The notes under the pieces were generated by a model. It did no database searches, had not been told where the DNA came from, and saw nothing but the letters and a program-made list of their open reading frames with translations. Shown piece by piece: positions 44,380 through 54,550 of a stretch of DNA of 64,000 bases. Origin of the DNA: Strobilurus pachycystidiatus (lineage: Eukaryota; Basidiomycota; Agaricomycetes; Agaricales; Physalacriaceae); assembly GCA_019915135.1 (NCBI GenBank), contig JAHLMK010000008.1:1426001-1490000 (forward strand). The letters run 5' to 3'. A program made the position numbers and the translations under genes. The stretch's first letter is position 1. Each line of letters opens with the position of its first letter.

Positions 44380-46133
44380 CTACCGAACTGGTATCACCAC
44401 CTCCACTTTCATATTCCTCTTCATAGTCCTACTCTGAGGGCGAGACGCTTCTACAGGCGCAGTCTTGCATGGCAATCCGGCACAAGAAGGTGGAGGACGC
44501 GCGTGCGCCACTTTCTTGGCTTGCTGACGAGGTGGGCTGCTGAGATCTTCCATAGAGAGATCATTGATTTCCTCAAAGTCGTCGACATCGATGGCGTTGT
44601 TGGTACTGTTTCCAAACAATAATCCCCGTTCCTCGGGTTGAAGACCAAGTTTTTCAGAGGTTTGCGATCGGCGCTTTGACGGACTGGATTCCAGGTCATT
44701 GTAATGCGAGCCCCCTTGACGACGTTTCGTGGGTGAGCCTGGAGATGATATAGGTTTCGGCTTTGTAATAGCCAACGCCGCAAGATCTGGCGTGCTAAGG
44801 ATCATGTCCAAAGGTGGAGGCACATTCTCAGCGTTTTCGTTTCTCCGACCGTCTGGCAAACACAGGTTAGGAGCTGACACTCAAAGAAAGGAAGAAGCTG
44901 ACCTTTGCCTTTACCCTTCACGCAGGGAACAGTGCGAACGTCCTTGACCACTTTGAAAGGGGACATCATACTGATATCTCCATCCAACGTCGGTTGAATC
45001 TCCCAGTCAGCTGGTCGCATCTTCCTCCAATCCTCTTCAACCTTGCTCACCCACGCATCGGTCTCCCCAGACACGTGGTAGTCGATAATGTCCGACCACT
45101 CTCCTCCCGGGGCCGTCTTGTTGACAAATATCACCTTGCCAGTCCATCGCTTGGGTTTCGCGGTACTGGTCGACGCAGCGGAAGAATGGCTATGGACGGC
45201 CTTTGCGAAGTCCTTGACAAGCTTCTTGAGGCCATGAACTTTCAGGGAAGTGCCCATGATGATGAGCATGTCTGGCTTCTTGTTGACATCGCTAGCTTGA
45301 ATAGACCCAATTTCGTAACCGAGGGGATGCGGCTCATCGTAAAGGACAATCGCGGGACGGAGTGAACCGACCCTAGTGGCGCGGGCAGAGCGAGCGATGC
45401 GTGCTTCAGCTAGAGGAAGTCTTCCATCAGAAAATCGTGCCGGAGAAGAAGCGACGTGACTTACAGCGCTGTGTACAGTCAGGGCATGGTGGCGATAATC
45501 CTTCATCGAAGACCTTAAGGTGCTCCGGCGTACAGGCATAATCCGCCGAGCAAGAGATGCAGCGAACCCTATGGATATCGCCGTGTAGCTGAACATTGCG
45601 AACGTCCTTGACGCTGATTTTCGACTTGCTGCGGGAAGAGGTAGACTTGACCTCCTGACTCGCGCTTCCCAGAAGCCCAGCCCGCTCCTCGAGGCCGTCG
45701 ATGTTCTGCGTATAAGAGCGAAGCAGTCTGTGCTTGGTATCCAGTATCTTTATGAAGCGATGTGTGGGTGTGGGGGAGGCATTGTCGATAGACTGTTTCA
45801 GCTGCGAAATGAACGTGTAGAATACGGATGTCGAGGTTGTGTCGCGGAAGAGAGACGCGTCGAAGAGATCACGACCTTTCAGAACAACATTAGGGTATCG
45901 CTCTTTGACCATGGCGTAGAGACCGTCAGAAGAGCGGAAATCCTGGAAGAGCGTCGTCAGCAAGTGGTCTGCGTGCGTTGACCGAAGTGACGCACTGGAA
46001 CACCCGACGAGCATGAGATCCCGGCCCCTGTAACAATCACGATTTTCTTGGATTTCGCGACGGCCAGTGAGAGGTCGCTGAGCGTGCACCGCGCAGACAG
46101 GTCCCCACCGCTTAGGGGGAGAGTGACGGTCAT
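44380..46133 (-). CDS. Sirtuin, HST3/HST4-like NAD-dependent histone deacetylase
   Basis: An NAD-dependent deacetylase. The related yeast Hst3/Hst4 remove H3K56 acetyl after replication. Start ATG at 46133 (MTVTLPLSGGDLSARC). Motifs in order: KKIVIVTGAGISCSSGVP, DFRSSDGLYAMVK across an intron, LRSYTQNIDGLEERAGL, VQLHGDIHRVRC with the catalytic His, a zinc site with RCISCSADYAC and CPDC, then after an intron IVLYDEPHP (Hst-specific) and MLIIMGTSLKVHGLKK, KVIFVNKTAPGGEW. A basic Ser-rich C-terminal tail follows to 44380 (SPTKRRQGGSHYNDLESSPS; acidic IDVDDFEEINDLS). Length is about 530 aa. IVLYDEPHP and the long tail point to the HST3/HST4 group. Its promoter holds an E-box and an MCB palindrome. 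Confidence 0.88.
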
Positions 46134-46212
46134 GATGTGGAGAGGGAGAAGGCAGGAAGCAACAAAGGATCGGGCTTCAAGAGACCACTTACCTTTTTCG
46201 TCAGTTGATACT

Positions 46213-46237
46213 TCACGTGACCGAACGCGTCGCGTTC
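46213..46237. promoter_or_regulatory. E-box and perfect MCB-type palindrome upstream of the sirtuin
   Basis: TCACGTGA (46213-46220) is a palindromic E-box. GAACGCGTCGCGTTC (46223-46237) is a 15-bp inverted repeat around one base that contains the full MCB sequence ACGCGT. Both lie 80-105 bp upstream of the sirtuin ATG, inside a 305-bp intergenic region. MCB sites bind the MBF factor that drives G1/S genes; the E-box fits bHLH factors such as CBF1. Binding is inference. Confidence 0.55.
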
Positions 46238-46438
46238 TTTTCTTTTCTTTGTTGCCAAACCTTGACATGAGTCGTGGCCGATAACAGCCTCAATCCCATA
46301 ATTCTTGATGCGACATGCCTTAATTGGTTGTCCGTGATAATTGATTCGGATGTGAATGATAGATACAGTAAAAGTAATACGACAAGTTCAAGGGAGGTTG
46401 AGGCTAAACAACAAATAGGTCGGGTTTCATGTTCTGTA

Positions 46439-47814
46439 TCACAGGTGAGGGGAATTTCTTTCACTTGAAGGTTGAGACAGTCTCACCATCCGACATAGAC
46501 GAGCAACAAGTCCGGCAAGTTGGATAAGTGTACCCACACCTTCAAGGATGCGCATGTGTGTGAATCCAATCTCCTAGAAAAAGGATGGGACTCGGTATCA
46601 GGAGGCGAAATGGAAGTAGCTCACTTTGATATACTCAAGTTTTGTGTATTCAGGAATCCTAGGGGGTGTCAACAGTAATTGTCCAGATGAAACCAAGACT
46701 TACTCGTCAAAGGTCTTGACCACCCTAAAGATCGTTACAACGATGTCAACTGCGCTGTAGCCTTGATCCCAAAGCTCGTTAAGCTTCTCCATGGCTAGAT
46801 TCACGTCACTCTTCAGACACGCGCGCATTATGGATTGCACCAAGATGGGATGAGGTTGGTCGCAGACTTTGAATACGTTCTCCCCAGAAACAAAACCAAA
46901 GCCCGAATGCGTGGACTGTAGGTTGTTGATAGCCTGTCGCATGTCGCCTTCGGCGGTGAATATAAGGGCTGTTAAACCGTCGTCGTCATGTTTGACCTAA
47001 GAATGATTTCCACGACAGATCAATAAAGAAAGGCAGACCACGCACCTTCTCCTCGGCGCATATCGACATCAAACGCGCCAGTATCTCTTGATCTCGCAGT
47101 TTGGCGTATCGGAGGATTGCGCATCGACTTTGTATTGGCTCGATAATCTTGTTACTCATGTTGCATGCTAAGCAAAATCGAGTAGTATTGGAGAAGATTT
47201 CCATTGTGCGCCGAAGGGCTTGTTGGGCTCCTGCAGTCATGCTGTTCTACTGTAAGGATGAGGTAATGCTGGGGAATGAGCCAAATACCTATCTGCTTCA
47301 TCGAGGATGACTATTTTGTGTCGGCCAGGCGGCAGAGTAACTTTCTTTTGTGCAAATGTCTTTATTTTGTTCCGAACAACATCGATGCCACTGTAGCTTT
47401 GTAAGTGGCAAAAGCGAGGATCATGAATGAGACGAACCGTTCATCTGACGCGTTGAGTTCCAGGACACCCTCTTTGTAGGCGTCTCCAAGTAACTGGTGG
47501 GCCAAGCAATGTATGCTGGTCGTTTTACCGATACCAGGCATTCCCTGGAGAAGGTTCGCGGGTGGAGCATGAGAGTGAGAGGGCGGCGCACTGATATAAT
47601 AAGATGGGGACAGTTTCCGTCGCGAGCGATGACTTTGAGACGATCAATTGTGTCCGAGTTGCCGACAACGTCGTCGAGGACGTGTGGCCGATATTTCTCC
47701 ACCCTGAAGATGCGTGCAATCAGGAGTAGAGTCAAATAACCAACAGGCAACGCACCATGGAAGCTCGTAAGGCACTTCGGAGCCGTTCACTGCGCTGGAT
47801 CGTGAGGGTGCCAT
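46439..47814 (-). CDS. RFC4: Replication factor C subunit (yeast RFC4 / human RFC2)
   Basis: A small subunit of the clamp loader that places PCNA on DNA. ATG at 47814 ([20 protein letters not shown]). Conserved boxes: [15 protein letters not shown]; Walker [32 protein letters not shown]; the DEAD-like Walker [20 protein letters not shown]; sensor [40 protein letters not shown]; and a C-terminal collar with [20 protein letters not shown]. The gene is split into about nine short exons. The ASDERGIDVVR and PIQSRCA wording and the lack of an extra N-terminal domain match yeast Rfc4. The last residues to 46439 are uncertain: a GTGAGA after LCRM could be a further donor. It shares an 87-bp promoter with SerRS. 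Confidence 0.93.
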
Positions 47815-47901
47815 TAAACGCGAGATGTCACAGTGACAGCGTCGCGTCCACTATTTGTTAGCCTGCACCGTAGGCCGCAAACATCTTTGGTCATTCCGCT
47901 C
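47815..47901. promoter_or_regulatory. 87-bp bidirectional promoter with two ACGCG cores (RFC4 / SerRS)
   Basis: Only 87 bp lie between the start codons of RFC4 (47814, minus) and mitochondrial SerRS (47902, plus). Two ACGCG cores (47818-47822, and 47843-47847 read on the minus strand) sit inside. ACGCG is the core of MCB sites, so S-phase control of RFC4 is plausible. Both transcripts must have very short leaders or overlap. Confidence 0.55.
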
Positions 47902-49493
47902 ATGTCCTCCTTCTCGCGTTGCGCCCAGAGCCAATGTCGTCTCTCGTTGAGCCGACACTTCAGTGCGTGGGGTTTTCTCAACTCTTGTCATGTATTGAAA
48001 ATTTCTACACAGGTGTCGGCCAACGGCGATGTATCTCGGCGGATCCTTCCTCTTCCCGCATGTCAAATGCGCTTCGCATGCCGCGTCCAAACTACCTGGA
48101 TATCTCGGAAAATGTCGTCTATAAAATCTCAAACGCTATAAACCGCAAAGCGACTATATCCGCCGACGGCATACAATCTGTAGTTCGCGATTGGAAGGAG
48201 CATAGGGAACGGACGGCTTTCCTGAACTCGAGACGAAACCTGCGCTCTATGCAGGGCGAAGCTATTCGAAAGTTGAGCCAGGCAGGCGATAAGGAGGCTT
48301 ACCAGGCTGCAATAGAGGAAGGCAAATTGTTGAAGGCCCAGATTGTACAACTGGAAGCTGAGGTTGCTGACTTGGAAGCGGACCTCCTTCAGCGCGCCCT
48401 TCTCATTCCAAACGATACCCATCCAGACGCGCCGCTGGGCCCAGAGTCCGCAACTGTAACGATATCTACCCATGGGCCCGAACCACTTCCCGCTTCTCCT
48501 TCTCGCGACCACCTCGCTATATGTCAGGCCCTTCATCTCGTCGACTTTGAGAGTGGTACGAACGTCACCGGCGCATCTTGGTACTACCTAAAAAATGAAG
48601 CCGCTATCCTTGAACTGGCCTTGACCAACTTTGCCGTGTCCATGGCCGTCAAACATGGCTTCACACCGGTCATAACTCCAGACGTCGTGCGAAGCGATAT
48701 CGCGAAACGCTGTGGATTCCAACCTCGGGATCCGGACACGGACAATGCACCCAGGATGCATCTGTATCACGTCGATGCCGGCTCTTCCGGCTCAGACCTT
48801 GTCCTCGCGGGCACGGCAGAAATACCCCTAGGAGGAATGTGCGCTAACCGACTGTATGCGGCAGGCGCGCTCCCTCTCAAGCTTGTGGGCGTTGGTCATT
48901 CTTTCCGTCTCGAGGCTGGTGCGCGCGGCGCCGACACGCGTGGGTTATACCGCGTACATCAGTTCTCAAAAGTCGAGTTATTCGCCGTAACAGAGGACGA
49001 CGCCAGCGAGCAGATGATGGAAGACATGAAAAACCTCCAAATATCCATTTACAGCGCTCTTGGGTTCCCATTCAGGTGAATCAGTTTCCTTTCATTATGT
49101 GCATTGTATCTAACTTGTTTTTTTAGGGTTTTGGATATGCCTACAGAAGAGCTCGGTGCCAGTGCATACAGGAAATACGACATCGAGGCCTGGATGCCAG
49201 GACGCGGAAATTGGGGCGAAATCTCGTCGCTCTCCAACTGCACTGACTATCAAGCGTGTCGCTTGTTGATCAAGTTCCACAAAAAGCTACCTGCCACTCA
49301 GACGCACGACAACGTGTACGCGCACACTCTGAATGGTACTGCTGCAGCCATACCACGTTTGATCGTGGCTCTTCTTGAAAATGGGACGCAGTTCGACGAG
49401 AATAACAACATCACTGGTATACAACTACCTTCGGTTCTACGACCATTTTGGTTGGATCATGCGAGTGGAAGGAACCTCATTGAATGGGTATGA
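47902..49493 (+). CDS. Mitochondrial seryl-tRNA synthetase
   Basis: Charges mitochondrial tRNA(Ser). Three exons, 47902-47962, 48013-49075 and 49127-49493, join to exactly 496 aa. The first exon encodes an Arg/Ser-rich presequence ([20 protein letters not shown]) and joins [13 protein letters not shown], a good mitochondrial import signal. Then come a tRNA-binding coiled-coil arm ([15 protein letters not shown] to [11 protein letters not shown]) and the class II core: [40 protein letters not shown], motif 2 [20 protein letters not shown] and [23 protein letters not shown] and motif 3 [18 protein letters not shown]. All active-site motifs are intact. The yeast equivalent is Dia4; a separate cytosolic enzyme is expected elsewhere. 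The start is set by the splice frame. Confidence 0.94.
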
Positions 49494-49604
49494 TGTTGCA
49501 TTCGAGTCATCGTCTCGTATGTGCACATGCCTCCATTTCTTACAATAAGATCATAGTCGCGTACATTTACATTAATATGGTAACATTCCCCCTATTCACC
49601 CCAT

Positions 49605-51454
49605 TCACCATCTCTTCGACGATGCAACAGCCGAGCTGTCTGCAAATGGATCCGCGAATGGGTCATCGTTGACATCGATCAATGCATCCCCTTTGGCGGT
49701 ACCTCTCTGAGGCCCAGTGACGACGTCGGACGAATTGTCGGAGACCGTATAGTAGTCTCGTCTACCACCTTCGTACCGAGCATGGGACCCTTCATCCGAG
49801 GACTCGTAATCGCTGAAATCAGAGAGCGATCCTCGAGAGTCACGGGCGTTGTCACCGTCATCGGAGAATGTGGATGGTCGGATCGGAGGTGGGAGGTTGC
49901 TCGATGAAGCACCTATGGCACCAAAGTTTATGTCCTGGAGGTCTGCGTATAAACCGTCACCTCCCCGATACGAACCCTGCTTGGCGCGTTGTACGGCTGC
50001 CCGTTGTTTGTCTTGGAGTTTGAAGACCTCACTTTCGCCTGTCATATGGGTTTTCGCAAGGCCTTCGGCGATCTCATCTGTGGTTCGGTCTCCTTGGCCT
50101 TGCCCGCGCCAACGAGAACGTTATCATACAGCTCGAGAGCCTTGATGATTCTCTCGTTGGTCTCGATGAGAGTTCCAATAATATCTTCGTTCTCGACCAG
50201 CTTATGGACTGCTTAGATGAACGTGACATGGAAGACGGATCAGCTCACCTGTATGTACCGAACAATCTGCTTCCTTGATAGCTTAGCCTTGTCCAAACAT
50301 TCCTGGACGCGTGCGTTAGTTTGCAAGCTATCGGTTTCGGTGTTCACGAGCTGTAATTCAAGAGCTTAGCGGCAGGCAGTAACGATCAAATCTAAGAACT
50401 TGCTGTGATCGCGTTGACAAGATTGCTCGATGCCTGAGATGAATCCACGATACTGGCAAGCACTTTAGGCTTTTCCTGGAACAACAGAACATTGTAAGAT
50501 ACATATAACAAAGGCAACGCAGTAGAACATACCGCCTCAAAGTTGAATGGGGCCCTCTTCGGTTTCTTCTTCTGATACTTCTCCTTCTTACGTTTCTCTT
50601 CCTCTTGTCGTGCACGCTCCTTGGCTTCCTGTTTCTCCTGAGCCCTGCGCCTCGCTTCCTCCAATTTGCGTTGTGCTTCTTCCTGCCTTCGTCGTTGTGC
50701 CTCAGGATCGACCATAGTCTCCGTGGCGTGCGGCCTGTCACGGGCCGCCTGTAAGTACAGCGAAGAGAAGATATTCATCGCCGGATCGGATTGGAATTGA
50801 TCGTGCCATGATTTGAGCACGAGGAGGAGTTTCTTCTTGACCCGTTTATCAGTTGTGCTATCGGAAGCCAGATGCTTGAGCGCGTCAGTGAGTTGTCCGT
50901 CGGCGAATGAAGCTGGATGGATTTCCAAATGAGAGGAGTGACTCGACGCGCGATGAGTAGGACTATACATTTGAATTTGTCCCCGCAATTCTCCACGAGC
51001 GCCTTGAGAATCTGAACCCGGGATGGTAAGAGCTATGCATGGAGCCGATCTATGACGCTGCTGACCACGAGCGCCCGATACTGTTGGTGAACCGATCCAT
51101 GCTTGAGCTTTTTACGGATAGCTCTGGACGCCTCGGCCGGCCTGAATATAAGTGTTGAGAGGCTGTAATGGAGAAGAATTGGTGGCACAGTACCCTGCCA
51201 TCGGCTGGAGATTAATTGAGTCGACTAGTTCTGGTATGCTGCATGGATTTAGCCATGCTTCAAATTACGATAGAAGGTCGGTTAATACCCATCATAGGCT
51301 TCTTCGGATACGGTGTTGGCAGTCAGTATCTCAATCCAGTCTGTGATGCTGCTCTGTTTGATTGGAACTTTCAGTGCCGAGAGATGGATTTAGAGGGATT
51401 CCGTACGTGAGGTTTCTCCCGTCCAAACGCCTTGGCAAAGCTGATGGTAGACAT
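49605..51454 (-). CDS. LSB5-like VHS and GAT domain endocytic adaptor
   Basis: ATG at 51454 begins MSTISFAKAFGREKPH, then after an intron SSITDWIEILTANTVSEEAY and DGIPELVDSINLQPM. Further exons give AEASRAIRKKLKHGSVHQQY, LKALVENCGDKFK and SFADGQLTDALKHLASDS with KKKLLLVLKSWHDQF. Together these form a complete VHS domain. A highly charged helix follows (RRRQEEAQRKLEEARRRAQE). Then comes a GAT-like three-helix part: LASIVDSSQASSNLVNAIT, TNARVQECLDKAKLSRKQIV, LIETNERIIKALELYD. The tail is acidic and ends FADPFADSSAVASSKRW with DPF motifs that bind adaptor ears. This order (VHS, charged helix, GAT, acidic tail) matches Lsb5, a ubiquitin- and actin-linked endocytic adaptor. About eight exons, some borders approximate. 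Confidence 0.8.
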
Positions 51455-51758
51455 TGAGATCCGACGAGAGTGTCACTCGTAAAGTGTGTGAACGAAGACA
51501 AGCCAGCGGGCCACTCTTTCCTGTCCCTTGTGATCGATCATCAGCTCCGTCATTATCACGTGGCAGACAGTGGCAACACTGCCACTGGCGCACGCCGCAA
51601 CCATCGGCCCGTTTCTCATTGAGAATGTCAGTGATAGATCTGAACACAAAGTCGATGATCCTTGATACACTACGAACAGAATAATACAGTACAGTTGGAC
51701 TACAGAACAACAAGCACTCCAAATACGGGGGTGGGTATACCATCAACCGTCCATCGAC

Positions 51759-53077
51759 TCAGTTATCTTCCGAGCCTTCACTCTCACTGTCTAGTCCTTC
51801 TCCATTTTCGTTGTTCGAAGAGCTCGCTCCAGGTCCGTTCATGGCCACGGGCGCGCCAGCCGGTGCCATGCTTGTCTGTAAGCTGACCGGACTTTCCAAG
51901 AAGAGGCGAATCAGCACGCTTTCTAGGGCTACCACGCTCGCAGGCGGATAATTGAAGCCACGGGAGTGCTCGCGAATCGCATTGAACAGCGTCGCCATGT
52001 TCTGCCATCGGTCCTGGGTTATCGCTGAAGCATCTGGCATGGCCATCGGTCCAGGATATTGGGGCGCATAGCCGTACGGCATTTGGGGCTGAGGCTGATA
52101 TTGAGGATGAGCATGGCCATGTTGCGGCAGTGGGGCAATCATGGACACATTTGACATGAACTGATTTGGCGGGCCTGGCTGGGGCATCTGCACTGGAACC
52201 TGCTGTTGCGGCTGCAACGACTGGTGGGGTTGTATATATGAAGTAGACGCGACGGGTTGTTGTGCGGGCAACTGTGGGACAGGTGCAGGCGTAGCTTCGT
52301 CCTTCTTTTGGTACTTGCGGGGCCGCTCCTTCTCTTGCTGCACAGCAGCTTTACGTCCACGACGAGTGAACGGAAAGTTCTCGGGCCCAATGGGATGTGT
52401 GTGTTGCGAGTTGTCTGCAAGGCATTTGAGAAAGGAGGGTAACAAGGCGATGTAAACTCACAGCAGGCGCGGACTTCCTCGACATCAAAGTAAGTTTTGA
52501 AGCTAATCGAAGCAGAACAGCCTGTGCCTTCGAGCTGAGGACGGGTTGTCAATGACAGGGTACTACACTACGCCTACATGGTGCCTACCTTGCGACTGGG
52601 AACCTTCCGAACACGTTCTGGGTGTTTCTTTACATACTTTTTACGACCGCTGCGTGAATGGCGAGCGCAGACCAGTTTCGTGTGGTCTTTGAATCGTGGG
52701 GGTACAGCCTTGCTGCCATGGGTGTCACCCTAGAGCGGAGATGAGCTGAGGAACTCTCTCGAGGACGAGGCGAGGACTACCTTGACGAACTCGACCATCT
52801 GCTCGATCTCCTCCTTCTCGCGCCATGCGTTGAAAGCATCAAGGTTGGGGAAGATGAGAGTGTATCCATCGTCAGTGTCGCCAGAGCCGTAAGGTTGTTT
52901 AGATCCAGATGTGGAGGAAAATGTAGGCGGATTCGAGGGATTGGGAGGAAAAGAGTTGCCTTGAGCGGCGGGTGGAGGACCGGGATTAGCAGAAAAAGAG
53001 GTGCTGCCCATTAGATGCGGGGGCAGCGGCGCGTGCACGGCAAGCTCGGACAGCTTGAAATGGTGCATGAAAGACAT
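51759..53077 (-). CDS. Putative transcription factor with FAR1/WRKY-GCM1-like zinc domain
   Basis: ATG at 53077 (MSFMHHFKLSELAVHAPLPP). After a disordered start comes DGYTLIFPNLDAFNAWREKE and EQMVEFVK. Splicing then joins GDTHGSKAVPPRFKDHTKLV, CARHSRSGRKKYVKKHPERV, RKVPSRKLEGTGCSASISFK and TYFDVEEVRAC to NSQHTHPIGPENFPFTRRGR. The Cys near VCARH, the Cys in GTGCSA and the HTH pair have the C-C-H-H spacing of FAR1/WRKY-GCM1 zinc domains, which bind DNA. The C-terminal half is Gln/Pro-rich (QPHQSLQPQQQVPVQMPQPG) and ends in an acidic tail, a typical activation region. The ATG at 53209 would add a hydrophobic leader and is less likely. It is divergent from UTP11. Confidence 0.72.
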
Positions 53078-53279
53078 GATGATAATTTGGCAGGCGAGGA
53101 GGAGGAGAGGGCCCAAAACGAGGATATTGCAGAAATCGCCGTGAAATCGGAAGGCAAGACAACCCGAATTGGGAAGATTTTGGTAAACAAATGGCAACTT
53201 TGCAGTCATCCGCCATTTTAGGCTTCATTTTTGCGGAACTTGTCCAAAACTTTCGACTCGCAGAGCTCTGTGTTCGACC
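53078..53279. promoter_or_regulatory. Divergent promoter, zinc-domain factor / UTP11
   Basis: 202 bp between start codons of two divergent genes. No TATA box or ACGCG core is evident. Confidence 0.45.
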
Positions 53280-54426
53280 ATGACCTCCTCACTCAGAAAT
53301 TCCGTCCATCGACGCAACCATAAAGAGCGCTCTCAGCTTGCCCACCGCGCCAAGTTTGGCATTCTCGAAAAACACAAGGACTATGTCAAACGAGCTAGGG
53401 ACTATCACTCCAAGCAGGACAAGCTTACCCGGCTGAAGCAAAAGGCTTCGGAGAAGAACAAGGATGAATTCTACTTTTCGATGACCCGGGAAAAGACAAA
53501 GGTGCGCTCGCAGTCCTCTCTGAATACTTGGTATCAATACAACATAGGGAGGCGTACATATACAAGAAAGAGGCAATACAGCACTCCCAACCGATATGGT
53601 AAAAATCCTCAAGACACAAGACGAAAACTACTTGCGGACGATGCGAGCCGCTGGTCAAAAGGTACACCAAGTCTCTACAAAGTTTTGGATCGAAACTCAC
53701 GAGAAGATGCCCAGAAAATCGACAAACTAAAGGCTCAATTATCGACTCTGTCTAACCTCATTGGCGGTGAGGACTCGGACGAGCTCGACCCAGAGGAGGT
53801 TGCCGTACTTGAAGAGGCCGGGGTGCTCTCAAGACCGTCGCGAAAGGGCAAAGGAAAAGCGAAGCATATCGTATTTGTCGACGACGAGCTTTCAAGTATG
53901 TCCCGTCCTGCCCTCTACTTCCCCAGCCTGACTTCTATCAGCGCGCTCTTATGCTCAGAAACTATCATCCGCCGCACCTATAGCCTCCTCGAATCCTCAA
54001 ACAGATAGCCTCGACGCCGTAGATCTTGGATGGAAGACCCCCGTCGAATCTAAGCCCAAAAAGACGCGGAAGTCTATACCACCTCCGCAGGACGACCTCG
54101 ATGAAGACATGGACGTTGCAGATTCTGCAGAGACCTCGCTCACACACAGGCGTCGACTTCTTCGCGAGCTTGCAGCGCGTCTCTATCGCGACAAGCAACT
54201 CCGTTACACTGAACGCGAGTTTGAGATGCAGCGACAGATGATGGGCAAAGGAGCGCGCAAAAAGCTGAAAGGTGTTGAGCGGCTAGACGGTGGGCAAGAT
54301 TTACAGGTGGATGAGGACGAGGACGCGTTGGATTCTCGCAAAGGGAAGCCCCTGTTGAGCAAACAGCAAGCTCCCAAAACGTATACACCGCGTGTGTACA
54401 AGTGGCATGCAGAGCGGAAACGATGA
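53280..54426 (+). CDS. UTP11: U3 snoRNA-associated protein UTP11
   Basis: A small-subunit processome component for 18S rRNA maturation in the nucleolus. ATG at 53280 ([20 protein letters not shown]). [25 protein letters not shown] and [20 protein letters not shown] are diagnostic. An intron follows EKTK; the next exon reads [20 protein letters not shown] and [17 protein letters not shown] second intron joins [17 protein letters not shown]. The acidic middle and [10 protein letters not shown] lead, after another intron, to [33 protein letters not shown] and the C-terminal [16 protein letters not shown]. The unspliced frame would read across the first two introns by chance, giving a wrong protein. 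Four exons, complete. Confidence 0.95.
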
Positions 54427-54550
54427 ATTATAATATGCAGTGTTATTAGCGGGTCTAGGTCTATGTTATGATTTGTTCAATGCAGCGTCCGAGATACTCC
54501 AGAGTGCTTGCTTATTTACACCAGTGCAAGATACATATGTGATTGTCCGT

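Noticed and set aside
53078..53209. Upstream start for the zinc-domain factor
   Set aside because: Would add a hydrophobic leader not expected of a nuclear protein; the ATG at 53077 is preferred.
53512..53560. Unspliced open reading through the first UTP11 intron
   Set aside because: The intron happens to stay open, but only splicing restores the conserved UTP11 sequence ([11 protein letters not shown]).
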